From positions 1 through 35,751 of IMG/VR virus record IMGVR_UViG_3300009285_004675: a stretch of 35,751 nt of DNA. One strand, 5' to 3'. Below the pieces are notes generated by a model that saw nothing but the letters and a program-made list of their open reading frames with translations, was not told the DNA's origin and ran no database searches. Positions 12,046 through 23,300 of this stretch are shown here, in pieces; position 1 is the first letter of the stretch; each line of letters begins with the position of its first letter. The DNA comes from a virus. The translations under genes and the position numbers were made by a program.

Positions 12046-12375
12046 ATGAGTAGTATTACAGTCTCCAAGGGCCAACTCGCCGTCATCCGGTCGAAGATGG
12101 CCTATGACTACCTCCCCACCGCTCTAAACCGTATCATCCTTGCCATGTCAAGCGCCAATGAGCGCATTGCCCTGGAAGCCTCCAAGTGGATGGCCGAAAT
12201 GGTGCTGGGTAAGCCCCGCCAGGTGGAGGAGGACACCGCCTCCGATAAGGAGACCGCCCTGCTCCTGGCTAAAACCCTACGCCAGGTTATCGAGAACACC
12301 TCTCCCCACGTTATCGATGTAGTCCATCGGGGTATTCTTAACTCCCCCCCCGCCGTGGAAGAGTTTGATGGCTAA
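12046..12375 (+). CDS. putative terminase small subunit
   Basis: A 109-residue helical protein directly before, and overlapping by 8 bases, the large terminase. LPTALNRIILAM followed by SANERIALEASKWMAEMVLGKPRQ has the shape of many small terminases, where a helical repeat ends in a G-K-P segment. Small terminases bind the packaging site and load the large subunit. The promoter position selects ATG 12046 over ATG 12040. The call rests on position and general pattern. Confidence 0.62.
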   Translation: MSSITVSKGQLAVIRSKMAYDYLPTALNRIILAMSSANERIALEASKWMAEMVLGKPRQVEEDTASDKETALLLAKTLRQVIENTSPHVIDVVHRGILNSPPAVEEFDG

Positions 12376-13924
12376 CACCACCCGTGAGCAGACCCAGGAA
12401 TATGCTCAATGTGCTGCCGACATGTGGCATTTTATCTCCACCTACGTCTACATCCTCGACCCCGAAAAAGGTGTAATCAAATTCGAACCTTGGCCCCACC
12501 TCAAAGTCCTTGTCGATACTATCCTCTCTAATGACAGAGTAGTTATCCTCAAAGCCCGACAAATAGGTATTACCTGGCTTATATCCTGTATTAGTTTATG
12601 GTATTGCCTCTTCCGTGTTGGAGCCAATATCCAGATGTATAGTAAGGGTGAGAAGGAGTCCAGCGACATCCTCGCCAAAACCAAATTTGTTTTCTCCCGC
12701 CTTCCCGGATGGATGCAACAACCCACTGGCAAATACAGCGATACCAGCGTAACCTTCCCCACAATGAATAGCATCGTCCAATCATTCCCGGCCACCGAAG
12801 ATGCCGGACGTGGTGGTAGTGCTACCCTCGTAATTCTTGACGAGTGGGCCTTCCAGAAGTATGCACGCACGAACATTTCCAGTATCCTCCCCCTCGTGGA
12901 GCACGGCAAGCTCATAGGCATTAGCACTGCCAATGGCAAGGGCAATCTCTTTTATGAAACCTACGACAAGGCCCTGCGGGGGACTAACTCATTCCTCCCC
13001 GTCTTTATCCCCTACACCGCCCGACCTGGCCGCACCCACGAGTGGCGTGAGAAACAGAAACAGGATATGCCCACATACCTCGCCCTGCAAGAATACCCTG
13101 AACAAGAGAAGGAAGCCTTTATCATCGCTGGAACCTGTATGTTCAAGGTCGATGCCCTCAGCGACATGCCTATACGTCCCCCCGCCACTACCCTCGGCTA
13201 TATGGAGATATACTCCCACTACGATAGCACCCACAGCTACATAGCCGGCATCGACACTGCTCTTGGTATAGAGGGCCGTGACTATAGCGTAATGCAAGTA
13301 ATCGATATAACAAGTGGCGAGCAGGTCGCCCGTATACGCACCCAAATACCCATAGAACAATTTGCTGAGGTAGTAGCCGATAGCGTAGAATACTACAAAG
13401 CCCGTGTAATAATCGAGGAGCAACCCCAGGGACGTGTTATCCACAAAACCCTTATTGACCGCAAATACCCGACCCACCTTATCTATCATCGGAGCAAGAA
13501 TGTTCCGTGCTGGGCTACATCCGTTACAAACCGTGCCCGTATCCTATTCGAGCTTGAGACTGCAACACGCACAGGCACCCTCATCCTCCACTCCCAAGAA
13601 ACAGTCGATGAGATGCTCTCCTTTGGTTATAACGAAAAGGACAACAAATTCGAGGCCCTGAGCGGCCACGACGATGATGTTATGGCCCTTGCCCTCGCAA
13701 ACCACTTGGCCCATGCTGAACCCCCCCGCATGACCGACTTTACTACCAAGAAATACATTCCCTCATTCCACCTTACCGGATGGCGTGACATCAATTGGAA
13801 GAGCAGTGACCCCTTCAAACATGTAAACGTAGAGCGTTGCCCAGAATGTAAGGGTATGAGATACTCTAATAAGGGGCCATGCGAAGTATGTAGAGGCGCA
13901 GGAGTATGCCTAAGCAGTCGTTAA
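12368..13924 (+). CDS. terL: terminase large subunit with C-terminal zinc domain
   Basis: ATPase domain: KARQIGIT (62-69) as Walker A, TLVILDEW (153-160) as Walker B, and ISTANG (185-190) as coupling motif. Nuclease domain: GIDTALG (294-300), VIIEEQPQG (347-355) and GHDDDVMA (433-440) supply the acidic residues of the RNase H-like fold. The last 30 residues carry CPECKG (491-496) and CEVCRG (505-510), a DnaJ-type CxxCxG pair that I do not expect in this family. The motor translocates DNA into the prohead and cuts the concatemer. Start at ATG 12368, overlapping the small-subunit gene. Confidence 0.93.
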   Translation: MANTTREQTQEYAQCAADMWHFISTYVYILDPEKGVIKFEPWPHLKVLVDTILSNDRVVILKARQIGITWLISCISLWYCLFRVGANIQMYSKGEKESSDILAKTKFVFSRLPGWMQQPTGKYSDTSVTFPTMNSIVQSFPATEDAGRGGSATLVILDEWAFQKYARTNISSILPLVEHGKLIGISTANGKGNLFYETYDKALRGTNSFLPVFIPYTARPGRTHEWREKQKQDMPTYLALQEYPEQEKEAFIIAGTCMFKVDALSDMPIRPPATTLGYMEIYSHYDSTHSYIAGIDTALGIEGRDYSVMQVIDITSGEQVARIRTQIPIEQFAEVVADSVEYYKARVIIEEQPQGRVIHKTLIDRKYPTHLIYHRSKNVPCWATSVTNRARILFELETATRTGTLILHSQETVDEMLSFGYNEKDNKFEALSGHDDDVMALALANHLAHAEPPRMTDFTTKKYIPSFHLTGWRDINWKSSDPFKHVNVERCPECKGMRYSNKGPCEVCRGAGVCLSSR

Positions 13925-13926
13925 TA

Positions 13927-14202
13927 ATGGATAACTTGGAACAGACAATCCTTGCCAACTTCTGGAGATGTCTACGGGATGACCTTACGGGTTGTGGATG
14001 CACCTCCGATAGTCTACCCAACCCATACAGGAGACTTCCCTACTCTGAGCGTGCTATGATAGAAAGGGATATGCTACAAAAAGACGCCCTGGTTTTCCTT
14101 AACACCAACGAATTCGACATATGGGCCAGAGCATCAAATATAGAACCCCAGTATATGAGGCGGATGCTTATGGAGGAGTATAATGATAATTCTCAGAGAT
14201 AG
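13927..14202 (+). CDS. hypothetical protein between terminase and portal, 91 aa
   Basis: Small soluble protein, helical (RAMIERDMLQKDALVFL, PQYMRRMLMEEY) with a short CGC near residue 22. The start is unclear: ATG 13927 lies just after the terminase stop without SD, and ATG 13906 would overlap with AGGAG only one base away. It overlaps the portal gene by 20 bases. No family recognised; position suggests packaging or head assembly. Confidence 0.6.
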   Translation: MDNLEQTILANFWRCLRDDLTGCGCTSDSLPNPYRRLPYSERAMIERDMLQKDALVFLNTNEFDIWARASNIEPQYMRRMLMEEYNDNSQR

Positions 14203-15937
14203 GGCTGACCTGGTTAATCTCGACCAGGTAATGTCCGGCCACTTTGCCCCCCTCCACTCTGAGATACGCAATGACGATAAGTATTACGAGTTAGACTTTC
14301 GAGACCAGCTAAACCTACCTCGACAGTTTGAGGCACATGCTGTTGTTCTCCCTACCCTTCGCAACGTCATAGCCTCTGCCACAGAGCATATAGCCCCCAT
14401 ATCCCGGAGGGTTGTAGTCCCACGTCGGCGTATCGATAAACCTGCTACCGAACAGTCAAAACGCCTACAGAGGTTCTATGAGTCTCTTCTCACCTACCTT
14501 GAGAGACAAGGCCCCGAATCCATATACCATTCCGCAGCCCGTCACCTATGTATCTACGGCATAAGCGTGCTGAAATTCGGCTACGATGCTACCAAGTGGC
14601 AAGCCGAACCAAAGCGTCGGGCCAGTGAAAGCGACGAGTCTTTTAATGAGCGCCGGGCAGAGTGGCGTGTGGAGCGGGGGGAGGTAATGCCGTTCTTCCT
14701 GGGGCAAGTCCACCCAATAGAAATCATCTTTGACCCATTCAATGACCCGCCGGAGTGGGTTATCCAACGTAGCCAGAAATATGTCTACGATGTCCGCAAC
14801 CTGTATCCCGAATGGCCCAACTCCTCGAACAGGCGTGATACCGAAAAGGTAGAGACGGTCGAGTATTGGTCGAAGTCTCAACGTGCTGTTTTAGTCAATA
14901 ATGAGGCTACTTGGGATGAGTCTAAGGGTATCACCAAGAACCGTTGGGGTATCGTTCCCTACATAATAGTAGGTTCCGGGTTCGGACATGACAACTGGCA
15001 GCACGAACCAGAACACAAATACGTCGGCCTCATCCGATTCCTCCGGGACGTTGCTATCTCCGAGTCCCGCTCCTTCTCTATGGAAGACATAGTAATTAAG
15101 GTATCGGGCTGGCCCATCCGTGTGGCAGAGGGCGAGCGTGCCAATGAGATGCCGAACCTCCGACTCGAATTCGGCGAGATTCAGCCCCTTCCCCCCGGTG
15201 TAACTATCCGTGACCTTAGCCCCGAAGTCCCCCCCAACATTGTCCAGAGCCACATGCTATTGGCTCAGCAATCCATATCAACTGCTGCTGCCCCTGATGT
15301 CCTCCAGGGTTCCAGCGTCACTGGTGTCCGGGCCGGTTTTGACCGTCAACTTATGATGTCCCAGGCCCGTATCCGATATACCCCACTTAGCGTAGCCATG
15401 CAGAATATGCTTATATCCATATGTCGTAAGGCAGCCGTCTTGATGGAGCGTGTAATCCCCGGCCCTATTCCTATCTCCCCCGGCACCGTCCAGGACGAGT
15501 TTGTGGAAATCTCCAAAAAGGACTTCGCTGGTAATCATGCCATCGATGTTCGTGTAAACGTTTTGGAGCCAGAGGATGAAGTCCGCAAGCACCAGGATGC
15601 TGCCAATATGGTGGCAGTGGGTCTTATGTCTCCGCAGACAGCAATTCACAAACTATTCCCCGACCTTGACCCGCAGAGTGAGATGGCCCGGATTATGGCA
15701 GCCCGCCTCATGTTCTCCGATGTAATGCAAGGCTTCCTGTCCCAGGCTGCCGCCCAGAAGGTGGCTGAGAATCTGGGCCTTGAAGAAGTCCTTGAGCGTA
15801 TCTTCGCCTCCATCGAACAGGGCGGTATTCAATCTGGCCGTAGACCCCCCGCCGAAACCGCCACTACAGGAAAGCGGGGTAGTCCCCAGGAACAGGGCGA
15901 GGAACGTAATATGAACCTCCAGACTATGGGCTTTTAA
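14183..15937 (+). CDS. portal protein
   Basis: 584 residues, the size of a portal, placed right after terminase. Features include HSAARHLCIYGISVLKFGYD (clip/wing-type helix and strand) and PIEIIFDPFNDPP (about 178-190). They also include VEYWSKSQRAVLV and the helical segment with SISTAAAPDVLQGSSVTGV near 365, like the barrel-side region of podovirus and siphovirus portals. Portals form a dodecameric ring through which DNA passes and which binds terminase. GGAGGAG lies before the ATG. The C-terminal 40 residues are polar and disordered-looking. Confidence 0.85.
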   Translation: MIILRDRADLVNLDQVMSGHFAPLHSEIRNDDKYYELDFRDQLNLPRQFEAHAVVLPTLRNVIASATEHIAPISRRVVVPRRRIDKPATEQSKRLQRFYESLLTYLERQGPESIYHSAARHLCIYGISVLKFGYDATKWQAEPKRRASESDESFNERRAEWRVERGEVMPFFLGQVHPIEIIFDPFNDPPEWVIQRSQKYVYDVRNLYPEWPNSSNRRDTEKVETVEYWSKSQRAVLVNNEATWDESKGITKNRWGIVPYIIVGSGFGHDNWQHEPEHKYVGLIRFLRDVAISESRSFSMEDIVIKVSGWPIRVAEGERANEMPNLRLEFGEIQPLPPGVTIRDLSPEVPPNIVQSHMLLAQQSISTAAAPDVLQGSSVTGVRAGFDRQLMMSQARIRYTPLSVAMQNMLISICRKAAVLMERVIPGPIPISPGTVQDEFVEISKKDFAGNHAIDVRVNVLEPEDEVRKHQDAANMVAVGLMSPQTAIHKLFPDLDPQSEMARIMAARLMFSDVMQGFLSQAAAQKVAENLGLEEVLERIFASIEQGGIQSGRRPPAETATTGKRGSPQEQGEERNMNLQTMGF

Positions 15938-16191
15938 TGATACTGGATGATGACACAATCCAACTCATGTCCGGTATTATAGGACGTGCTCTAACCATAA
16001 TCGACGAGAACGTAGGTTATCATGCCGAGGATACCTTAATAAGGCGCTTACGTGCAAATTATGATAAACTGAGTATAGAACAGATACAAGCTATAATGCA
16101 AACTATGGGCCACCGTTTAGGTGAGGAGAAGCCCTGTCCGGTATGCAAGATAATAGCCCAGAAAGAATACGCCAGAAGCGAGGCCATTTAG
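15937..16191 (+). CDS. hypothetical helical protein with CxxC, 84 aa
   Basis: Its ATG overlaps the portal stop (TAATG). Mostly helical, with LSIEQIQAIMQTMGHRL and then KPCPVCKIIAQKEY; a lone CxxC near residue 67. No family recognised. It is part of the late operon and may be a minor head factor. Confidence 0.65.
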   Translation: MILDDDTIQLMSGIIGRALTIIDENVGYHAEDTLIRRLRANYDKLSIEQIQAIMQTMGHRLGEEKPCPVCKIIAQKEYARSEAI

Positions 16192-17364
16192 ATGTCACAG
16201 AGATTGACGGAAGAAGAAATCCGCCGTATGCGGGAGGAAGCCAAGACACGTCAGTTGCTTGGTATTCGTCTTACAGGCAAACCACTGACTCTTCCAATCC
16301 GACCCGAAGAGCGCCGTGGCCGTATTGAGAGTGCTGGCACCGGATTTCTCGGAACAACCCTCCGTGGGTTGGGAGCGGGATTGGGTGGGGTATTGGGGGG
16401 TATATTCGGAGCAGCTTCTGCCCGGCCAGGCCAAGCTACCGAAACACTTGAACGGGCAGAGGCCCGTAGAGTAGAAAGAGAAATTACCCCAGAAAAAGAG
16501 CTATCACGGGATGTTATGAAGCGTGTAGGTGCTCTACTTGATTCTATAGAAGACTCCACCGACCTCAATGAGGTCAACAAGGTTATCTCTATGGTCGGCT
16601 CCCTTATGGTGCAGGTTCCACCCGGCCCTGACCGTGAAAGGATTGCTGAACGTCTTGCCAGAATATCCAATCTTGTTGTAACTCCTCTCCGGGCTGCTTC
16701 CCCAAAGTTGCAGCAGGGTAAGGAGGCTATTACCGGAGCAGGCGAGGTAGAAGTTGATGAGGAAGTAGAGCTTCAAAAGCGATACAACGAGCTAAACCTC
16801 CAACTTCTTCAAGCTCAGATTGAAGAGATACGGAGGAGGGGCCAGCCAACCCCACCAACATCAGAGGAAAAACTTATACAACAGTTACAAGCCGGCCTCT
16901 TACAAGCACAAACTGAGGATATAGGAAGGAAGAGACAACAGGATATTGCTGAATTCATAACCGCAATAGCTGCATCCCCGTCTCAACAGCAGAGACTATT
17001 GGCGTTGTCTGCCAAGGAACGAGGATTGCCCGAAGTCCCCACAGGTCGCCAGACCGGAATCTTACAACAGCTTTTCCCCGGACTGGGGGTTCCAGAATCC
17101 GCAGCCGTAGAGGGGCCAGAAATAACCTCGCTCATCGATGCCATATTCGGTGGTGTTACGCCCGGCGGGGGGGTGCCGTTTGAGGGAGTATCAAGGGAAG
17201 CTCTCCCGTCTGCCAAACAACTTAGGGAGATGCCACCGGAGGAGCGTGCTACCTTTGACCTCCTACTCGACATCTTAGGCGAGCGCCCTGGTGATATAGA
17301 GACTCGCCTTGCAAAGCGTGCGACCCGTAAACCCGGTTTTATGGGATTCGTAAGAGGGAGATAG
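16192..17364 (+). CDS. putative internal virion or head protein, 390 aa
   Basis: Starts directly after the preceding stop with GAGG eight bases upstream. The N-terminal 45 residues are charged; residues about 50-75 are Gly-rich and hydrophobic (RGLGAGLGGVLGGIFGAASA), like a membrane-active segment. A long helical region (about 190-260, Glu/Gln/Leu-rich) looks coiled-coil. Such features fit proteins ejected with DNA by short-tailed phages, but no family match is claimed. Confidence 0.65.
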   Translation: MSQRLTEEEIRRMREEAKTRQLLGIRLTGKPLTLPIRPEERRGRIESAGTGFLGTTLRGLGAGLGGVLGGIFGAASARPGQATETLERAEARRVEREITPEKELSRDVMKRVGALLDSIEDSTDLNEVNKVISMVGSLMVQVPPGPDRERIAERLARISNLVVTPLRAASPKLQQGKEAITGAGEVEVDEEVELQKRYNELNLQLLQAQIEEIRRRGQPTPPTSEEKLIQQLQAGLLQAQTEDIGRKRQQDIAEFITAIAASPSQQQRLLALSAKERGLPEVPTGRQTGILQQLFPGLGVPESAAVEGPEITSLIDAIFGGVTPGGGVPFEGVSREALPSAKQLREMPPEERATFDLLLDILGERPGDIETRLAKRATRKPGFMGFVRGR

Positions 17365-20300
17365 ATGGCTGACCCAATAGATATATTTGCAGAGCAATAT
17401 GGGGGGATGGATGAACGGGAAAAGGATGAATTCGCACAGTGGTTCTCCGACTGGGCAATATCCAATAAGGGTCTATCCGGTGCAATTCCCCTACTGACCC
17501 GTGCGGGAGACCTTGTAGGTCGAGACCTCACATCCGCTCTATTCCAGTCACCTAATGTTTCTCCCCTCCCACCGGAGGAGATAGAAGGCCGTATCACCGA
17601 AGCTGAGAAATCGTCTCCGTGGTATCGTCGTGGTATCCAGGGCCTCGGTGCTGCCTATAATGTGTGGGAGAATGTATTCAAAACCGGAGGTTCCATTGGC
17701 CTTCTCGCCGCCGCCAAATTGGTTCCGGGCCAACAAGAGATTGAACAACGCCTTGAGTTGGAGCTTCGTAGTAACCTATCCCTCAACTCCCAATCCTCCT
17801 ACTGGGAGAAGCTAAAGGCGCATAAGGATGCCCTCCGTGACGCTTACGATAAAACCGATACACCGTGGGGCGTAAAGGGTGCTCTTGAGCTTATATTTGA
17901 CCCCCTCAACTTGATAGGGTGGGGTATCGGTGCCAAGCTCCTGGCCCGTGCTCCCAAACTTCTTCGTCCTCTTATATGGCCCCTGTTCGCCATAGATGAG
18001 GCCCCAGCAAAGATAATCGGCACCTTCTTCAATGTAGCAAAAGCCCCCATAACCGGTATCTCCATAGGTGAAAGGAAGATACCGGGTGTGCTATCAAGCG
18101 CATTAAAACCCCACTGGACTACCGAGATAAAGCACCTCCAGAGTGAGATACGTTCTCGTTTCACATCCGAATTCGGTGCCGACGCCATTACACACGGCAC
18201 TTCCAGAATGACGAAGGAGTTTCTTAGCTCCTGGAACCAATACCCCCATGATACCGACCCCTACTCTATCCGCAGTGTTATGGATTGGGTATCGGAAAGA
18301 ATAATGGGAGTTGGCCCAGGAGAGACCCCCAAACCAGCAGGTATAGCCGCATGGGAAGAGAAGATTAAAATTTGGGGTGAAATGGAGCCGGGCAAATTTG
18401 CTGATATGCTATCCGAGTTTGTAGCCGGACTCGAAAGAGCAACTGTTATGCGGGGGGGCAAGAAATTTGCTGGTGAGGTTCTCGAAGGCACTATGCGACA
18501 GAGGCGTGCCGCCAGAATCCAGACCTTGGCTCAGCGACTCCGGCTCCAAGAGGAACAAGCCGCCAAAATCGGTCAGTCCCTCGATAATATAATATACAAG
18601 GTAATCGATAGGGGATACCTCAAGAAATTCGAACCCCTAATAATCCGGCCCTGGGCCACCGCTCATCTTGCATTTGCTGGGTTCTTTCCTATGAACATCT
18701 TAGAGGATATAGTTTCGGCGACAGTTGGAATGAGTGGTATCGGCCTTCGGGGATGGACTGATGCAGAATTCAAGTCGTCATTCAGCCACCTTATTGGTGG
18801 TGCTACTCCCCCCCTCCACATGTGGGGGGCCGAGAACGCAACTAAGTCCACCTGGGATTTGGCTATGGGCGTGTTCAAGCAGGACAAGAAAACTCCGATA
18901 GACAAGATAGCTTATCTTATGGGGGGGGTTTTCGTAGAAGCGTCTGGTAAGGGGGGGATGGCTTTAAGGAAAAACGCCTGGGTTAAGGATTACTGGGAGG
19001 AGCTTCCCAAGGTTCTCCGGGAGCTTGGAGTCCCTAATAGCGAGCTAAAGGCACTCAAGGAGGTAGTGCAGTCAGAGTTACCTGAGAGTCTGGGACACCT
19101 CCGTGAGGAAGTTGCTCAGAGGGTATGGGCGGTTATCCAGAGCGGAGACCCCCGTGCTGTAGAGACCCTTCGCAATACTATCACGGCCACCAGCATGATG
19201 AAGAAATTCCAGATGGATGCTGTCCGTGAGCTTAACCATATCCCTACCCAAGCCCTCCATATCCTGAGAAAAGCCATACAAGAGGAGGGCATCAACCGGG
19301 ATAATCTCCCCCGAATCCTCAATGAAATCCGTGAGGGTTTGATGGACTGGCACAAATTCACTCCCGAAGGACTTAAGGCCGGAGTAGGAAACTTAGTGCG
19401 TGTCCTGGCCTCTAAGCCCCCGGATAGCCAGGCCAATGCCATGAATTCCCTCCGTATGATACAGCACGCATGGGATACTGTATCCGAGTTACCCCGTGAG
19501 ATAAACGCACACTACCGTATTCTGGCAGACGCAACCGGTAGCCCATCCGAGAAACAGAAGCTGTGGGAAACCGCCCGTAAGATAGTTGATGAGGACTTGG
19601 GGGAAATCAGGGAGTCCCTAAACAAGGCTATGAAAGGCTCACGTGCCGGTATAAAGGCCCATATCTCCAAGGACGAAACCATATCCCGCACTGTTGATGA
19701 GATATTTGATGGATACAAGGGTATCTCCGACAACCTCCAATCCACGTGGGAGGAATACCGAAGATTCCTTACGGATAGATTTGACTCCGTTCCCCCCGCC
19801 GAACGGGACTCAGCTTTCTGGCAAGAGATACGTCAATACGGTGATGAGATATGGAGTCGAGAACGTAGGACTCGTGGCGACCTCGCCGACAAAGCTCGCA
19901 CGGGCTGGAATCACCTGTTCGTCAACACACCGAAGTCCCTGGCCCGGCGGGATAAGGAGCTATACAAGTATGGCCTAAACTCCACACTTGGTAACGTGGA
20001 GGCCAGGCTGGAAGATATAGCACACGACATCCGTGTGTTTGAGTCCACGTTCAATGAGCTTCCTGAAATCGCAAAAGTCTCCCGTCTCAAGGAGATTGAG
20101 GAGCTAAAACTAACTATCCTGAAATTGAACAAAGAACGTAGCGATTTAATGAGGAAGTTGGAGAGCTTTGGAAAGCCCAGTAGACCTGCAATCCCCGAAC
20201 GCATACGTGAGTATGATGATGCAATTCGGCACTTGCGGGGGGAGGTAGACCTGGCTCGTAAGGGGGATTCCCCCGTCCTGGCGAAGGTAGAGGAGCAGTT

Positions 20301-23300
20301 ACAGGCTACAATCGCAGAGCGTGAGAATATCCTTGCCGATTATGTTCCCTCATATATGAGGAAGGAATACGACGCCCTTATCGCTCGTCGCACTGCCGCA
20401 GAAGCAGCCGTAGGCCGGGTTGAGACGGAGGCACCCAGGCCCCCAGGCTCTGGGTTGTCCCCCAAAAAACGGGCACTTCGGGAGCAGTGGTTCAACTCCG
20501 AAAAGGGCACAAGGTATCAGGAATTAAAGGAATTGGGGACGTTCAGGCGTCCCCGTGAGGAAGCCGAGCTTGAAGCCTTGGGGGAGGAATTAAGAAATTT
20601 AGGGCTAACTCCCGCAGAAATACAAAAAGGGAAGTTGCTGGACAAACTGGAGGCTAAGGCAGAGAAACTTGGCGACCAGGTGGATAACATAGACCAGGCT
20701 ATTCTCGATTCGGAAGCGGCGGATACAACGGCCCTGGAAGCGAAAAAGGCAAAGCTCGAAGAGGCGCTTACTGCTATCAATAGCGAGATTAGAAAGTTAG
20801 AACCCCCCGCAGAGGTAGTCCCGGCTGTTGAAGCTGACCGCATCCTTGCTCAACGGGAGCTTAATCGGGCAAGGGCGGCATTGGGCCGATTCCAGCGCCG
20901 GGTTGAGCGCAATGAGGCTGTCTCGGAGGCCGACAATCTGACTGGGATAACCTCGGTATTGAGGGCCAAACTCTCCCATAAGTTTGATACCCTGCCTGGA
21001 ACAACGGATGACCTTACCGCCTCTCTACAACGTCTCGCCGACATAGGGGATGAGGATGCCGTGGAATTCCTCGCACGGACTACGGATGATACTGCCAGGG
21101 AAGCTATTGAGCAACTCTACACCAGCATCGCCGAGACTGTAAGCCGGCCACCCCTTGAGGCCCGTGTTATGGCTACCCTACAAAAGGCACAGATTCAGGG
21201 CGACATGTATCCTGACGCTACCCTCGTAAAGTTGGTGCAGGATGGATACCTGGACAACCCAACCCGTCTCCGCTCCGGCCAATGGCGTGTGGAGATTACT
21301 GAGAAGGGCCGGGAAGTGCTTGAGGCTGCTCCACTACCGGAGGCAGATGTAAACGCAATCCTATCAGAAATCCCGGATGTTCCGTTCCGCACCGTCATTG
21401 ACACTCTGATGGCCGATGTGGATAATGGTATGAACCGTCTGATACAGATTGCGGATGACCCACCCATGTCCCTGGTGCAGGAGAGGGAGGTGGGGGGGTA
21501 TATAAACAAGGTAGCGAAATACCTGGATGGTAGGACTGAGTTAAAGTCCCGTTTAAACGAGGCGGGCCAGATTACCGGGAAGCGTGTAAACGACCGCTAC
21601 AGCAAATTCTTTGTAAACTATGACAACCGTAGCAGTCTCGACTTTGTGATGCAGCGCCTGATGCCCTTCTGGATGTATGAAAGTCGTAGGTGGCCCCGTC
21701 TTATGGCTATGGCAGCGAAGCGTCCGGCCCTTGCCAGACAATTCACCGCCACTGTTACCGATTGGGATTACGGCTATGTCCCCACTCCTTGGGGGTTTGA
21801 ATTCAACCCGTTCAAGGGCACAATCGTAGGTGGCCTGCGCCGAACCTTGATGCGGGATTTCCCAGAGCTACATCCCGGCTGGCGGGGGAATATCGAAAAC
21901 GTCCTGGATGATTGGATGGGCCGGGGCGGGTTCTATCTCGCACCGCCCTTTACCGCCGCTATGAACATAGCGATGGGGGAACCTGCTGCTATTACCCCTC
22001 CCCCTATATCCGGTATTATCCACGGCCTCGCTGCTACCGGGTTAGACTTACCCTGGCCCCTGAGCCAATTTGCCTTTGACTCTCGATATAGCAATTTCAT
22101 CATCGACCAGGTGATTGCCGATAAATACGGTAAAGACCCGAAGGAGATACGCCGGCTGGCGGAAACCGGAACGGATGAGGGCATTGAGATGTTCGACCTG
22201 GCCCGCCGAGAAGCTGCCCTCCGCATGATTGTGATGAACCAGGCTTCGGTGCTGAGGTTCCGTCCTGAATCCAAGCGCCAGTATATCAAGGACTCACGTG
22301 ATGCAATAGAGCAATACCTGGGAATCTCCAAGGACGACCAGGATGACCTTCGCAAGCTCGCTATACCCATAGATACGGTAATACCCGTATCCCGTTTCCA
22401 ACGCAAACTAATGAAAGAGGCGGTTCCCAACTACGAAGCATGGTCTGGCTCCTCCCTCTCCCTGCGCCCGAAGATAGAGCAAGACGCCCTTCGTAAGGTT
22501 GATGCCTTCTGGTCAGAGATGGAGCGAGAACAGGAGAAATACGAGAAGAGCATTGACGACCTGAATCGCCGTTTCTATGCTGGATTTACAGTAGGCCCCG
22601 CCGTGCGGGAGGAGATTACTCAGTTACAACGTGCAAGGTCTGCCGTATTTGAACGTCTCCAACAGCTACCTGAATTCGACGGTGTTCCCCTAACAACAGA
22701 GCAACAGGCGGAGTGGCGGAAACGGTTTGGTTCCCCCCCGCCTATAGTCCATCCCCTGGATATGCTACTTGAGCGGTATTACTCTGTCTCTCCCGATATG
22801 TTCACTGACCCGGTATCGAGTGAGACTCGGTGGCACGAATTCTTTGAGGTGAGAGATAAGGTTTTGCGGGATGAGGGGGGGACTACCGAGGCTCTGGCGA
22901 GACAAGCGTTGAGAGTGTCCAGAACCCCGATGGAACAGGAGCTTGAGGCTGCAACCCCCTTGATACGGCAATACTATGCAATTCGTGATATTGTGATGGA
23001 ACAACTCGAACAGACTAATCCCAACCTGTATGCCGGCTATCGTGCCTACAAACAGATACAGGGACTAATCCAGATTACCACTGACCCGGCGGGGGTAAAA
23101 GAGCTTGAAAAGCAGGCAAAGAATCTACTTGCCCATAACCCGGAGTTGGCACTAATAGAGGGCAAGGTGGGTCGTGAGCGTGAAAAGATGCGGAAAGAAA
23201 ACCCGGAGATGGAGTATGTATACCAGAGATGGCTTTCACGTCCCACGGGACTTCCCACTCCTATATCCCCCAGGAGACTTCCACGTCTACCGACCTTGGG

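Noticed and set aside
12448-12945. Long minus-strand frame inside the terminase gene
   Set aside because: Complement of a well-supported gene with conserved motifs; no promoter or SD.
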